A stretch of 6,172 bases of DNA from assembly GCA_016875515.1 (NCBI GenBank), contig VGRA01000169.1:1-6172 (forward strand), written 5' to 3'. Numbering within the stretch: the first letter of the stretch is position 1; every line of letters begins with the position of its first letter. Of the stretch, positions 5,632 through 6,172 are shown one piece after another. A program made the position numbers and the translations under genes. This stretch comes from Deltaproteobacteria bacterium. Lineage in GTDB: Bacteria > Myxococcota > Myxococcia > Myxococcales > Myxococcaceae. Below the pieces are notes generated by a model that ran no database searches, was not told the origin of the DNA, and saw only the letters and a program-made list of their open reading frames with translations.

Positions 5632-6172
5632 ATGACCGGCCTCGTCGTCTTCCTCGGCGCCTTCCTGCTGTTCTGCGTGGAGTTGCTGGTGGGGAAGGTG
5701 GCCCTGCCCCGCTTCGGCGGCGCGCCGGCGGTGTGGACGACCAGCCTGTTCTTCTTCCAGCTGGCGCTGCTCGGCGGGTACGGGTGGGCCCAGCGGCTCG
5801 CCGCCGCGCAGGCCTCCTGGCAGAAGCGGCTGCACCTGGGGCTGCTGGGGACGGCCGTGCTGGCCGTGGCGGTGCAGGCCGTCACCTGGCCTGCGCCGCT
5901 CGTCCCGCCCGCATCGCCGGCCGGCGGTGACCTGATGAAGGAGATGGCGTGGCTGCTGGGCATGTCCGTGGGGCTGCCGTTCCTGGCCCTGTCCGCCACG
6001 GCGCCGCTGGTGCAGGTGTGGGCGGCACGCGGCGGGCACGCGGCCCCGTGGCGGCTGTACGCGCTGTCCAACGCCGGGGCACTGGCGGCGCTGCTGGTAT
6101 ACCCGCTGCTCGCCGAGCCGCGCATGGGGCTGCGCGCGCAAGGGTGGACCTGGGCAGGGCTGTTCCTGCTGG
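5632..6172 (+). CDS. Polytopic membrane protein, likely fused MFS/spermidine-synthase-like, N-terminal part
   Basis: The first 180 codons of an open frame running off the right edge. The translation is strongly hydrophobic, with about six predicted membrane helices (about 3-20, 34-55, 67-86, 105-121, 143-160 and from 171). Recognisable landmarks are LPRFGGAPAVWTTSLFFFQ (25-43), LSATAPLVQVW (120-130) and PWRLYALSNAGALAALLVYP (139-158). These resemble the membrane half of proteins annotated as fused MFS/spermidine synthase, in which a Rossmann-fold aminopropyltransferase-like domain follows the helices. That second domain would lie outside the window, so enzymatic activity cannot be judged; many members lack a proven substrate. 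It starts 12 nt after ftsK on the same strand and probably shares its transcript. The ATG is chosen because the first helix begins there. An unrelated multispanning membrane protein is the alternative. Confidence 0.75.
   Translation, partial: MTGLVVFLGAFLLFCVELLVGKVALPRFGGAPAVWTTSLFFFQLALLGGYGWAQRLAAAQASWQKRLHLGLLGTAVLAVAVQAVTWPAPLVPPASPAGGDLMKEMAWLLGMSVGLPFLALSATAPLVQVWAARGGHAAPWRLYALSNAGALAALLVYPLLAEPRMGLRAQGWTWAGLFLL

Noticed and set aside
2119..6141. A minus-strand frame open for about 1340 codons covering all of ftsK and the zinc-ribbon gene
   Set aside because: Only its last 106 codons read as a real protein. The rest is Arg/His/Leu/Gly-rich antisense of ftsK, as expected from G/C-biased third positions in GC-rich DNA.

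Overview
The window is very GC-rich, gene-dense DNA with almost no intergenic space. It looks like chromosomal housekeeping DNA from a high-GC proteobacterium-like organism. Strong G/C bias at third codon positions, the long Ala/Glu-rich FtsK linker and the zf-TFIIB/gatCAB/ftsK neighbourhood make a myxobacterium (Myxococcus/Corallococcus/Archangium type) my best guess. That is inference from general style, not from a database match.

The layout is two divergent transcription units around one 147-bp intergenic region (2440-2586). Leftward (minus strand), in order of transcription: a 106-aa zf-TFIIB-type zinc-ribbon protein (2119-2439), gatC (1818-2102, GTG start), gatA (349-1809) and the first 114 codons of gatB (2-343, running off the left edge). 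Gaps are 16, 8 and 5 nt, so this is almost certainly one operon. GatCAB converts misacylated Glu-tRNA(Gln) and/or Asp-tRNA(Asn) to the correct amide forms.

Rightward (plus strand): a 1010-aa FtsK/SpoIIIE DNA translocase (2587-5619), then, 12 nt later, the first 180 codons of a polytopic membrane protein (5632-6172, running off the right edge). The latter resembles the membrane half of fused MFS/spermidine-synthase proteins. FtsK has all expected parts: four N-terminal membrane helices, a charged coiled-coil plus Pro/Ala linker, alpha and beta motor domains with intact Walker A and B motifs, and a C-terminal gamma winged helix that keeps the residues expected to read KOPS-like sequences.

The intergenic region holds a plausible sigma-70-type promoter for ftsK with a C8 homopolymer in its spacer, two small inverted repeats and a good Shine-Dalgarno site. 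I see no RNA genes, mobile elements, CRISPR arrays or convincing terminators. I do not see a wholly new system. The most unusual item is an approximately 105-residue segment between Walker A and Walker B of the FtsK motor, where well-known homologues have only about 15-30 residues. The other points worth checking are the zinc-ribbon gene leading the gatCAB operon, the poly-C tracts at both plus-strand gene starts, and the coupling of ftsK to a putative fused spermidine-synthase-like membrane protein.
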